This document shows positions 31,710 to 31,756 of a DNA stretch of 31,756 bases, one piece after another. Within the stretch, counting starts at the first letter, position 1. Each line of letters opens with the position of its first letter. The position numbers were made by a program, and so were the translations under genes. The DNA is from DASUZD01 sp036377055. Lineage in GTDB: Bacteria > Actinomycetota > Thermoleophilia > Gaiellales > Gaiellaceae. The stretch covers positions 1 through 31,756 of the forward strand of contig DASUZD010000240.1 in NCBI GenBank assembly GCA_036377055.1, written 5' to 3'. The notes beneath the pieces were generated by a model that saw nothing but the letters and a program-made list of their open reading frames with translations, was not told the DNA's origin and searched no databases.

Positions 31710-31756
31710 GTCGGCTGAGAACTCGGCCGAAAGTTCAGGTGCAGCTAGTCGGCCAG
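31706..31756 (+). CDS. Start of a further gene, cut by the window end
   Basis: ATG 31706 overlaps the previous stop as ATGA and is preceded by GAGGAG (31694-31699). The frame stays open to the last base and reads MSRLRTRPKVQVQLVGQ. Only 17 residues are visible, so no function can be given. The overlap places it in the same operon as the WxNLHG membrane protein. Confidence 0.6.
   Translation, partial: MSRLRTRPKVQVQLVGQ

Overview
The window is GC-rich DNA with tightly packed genes, many GTG/TTG starts and many 4-bp stop/start overlaps. Together with NarL-type two-component genes, GT87-type membrane glycosyltransferases and very large secreted proteins built from prealbumin/SpaA-like repeats, this suggests an actinobacterium, possibly of the Thermoleophilia (Solirubrobacterales/Gaiellales). 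The class assignment is an inference; there is no rRNA or marker gene. I see no tRNA, rRNA, CRISPR array, insertion sequence or phage gene.

Region 1 (1-11.7 kb) is a cell-surface region. It starts inside a giant secreted protein (5' end outside the window) with ten in-frame repeats of about 91 residues. A small secreted cupredoxin-fold protein follows, whose copper ligands look mutated. Next come a membrane histidine kinase and its overlapping response regulator, then a 1238-residue secreted multidomain protein ending in a GYWKNW domain. Beyond a bidirectional terminator lies a divergently read secreted protein with three Ig-like repeats and an HEYGH metallopeptidase-like domain.

Region 2 (11.9-14.2 kb) holds three response regulators of the NarL/LuxR type with no kinase beside them. 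Two are close paralogues. The first and second converge with overlapping stop codons. The two intergenic control regions are rich in short repeated and palindromic motifs.

Region 3 (14.2-20.6 kb, minus strand) reads, in transcription order: a DUF192 protein fused to a receiver-like domain, a short prepilin peptidase, a GNAT acetyltransferase resembling AAC(3)-I, a soluble GAF-like histidine kinase, a one-helix membrane protein, a GT-C-like membrane protein and a GT87 mannosyltransferase-like protein. The first three overlap by 4 bp each, as do the one-helix and GT-C-like genes.

Region 4 (20.8-31.8 kb) is dominated by membrane proteins likely to handle polyprenol-linked sugars. A YfhO-family protein is followed directly by a GtrB/CsbB-type GT2 enzyme, the pairing known from three-component glycosylation systems, but no recognisable GtcA flippase is present. 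Around them are two paralogous 3-helix small proteins, a previously uncounted 28-residue membrane microprotein, a DUF2007 protein, a second GT87 protein, two paralogous WxNLHG membrane proteins and another large GT-C-like protein. The last gene is cut off by the window end.

Working model (inference): the region builds and decorates the cell surface. The GT2 enzyme charges a lipid carrier, the GT-C proteins transfer sugars outside the membrane, and the giant secreted proteins are possible acceptors. The two-component genes would control their expression.
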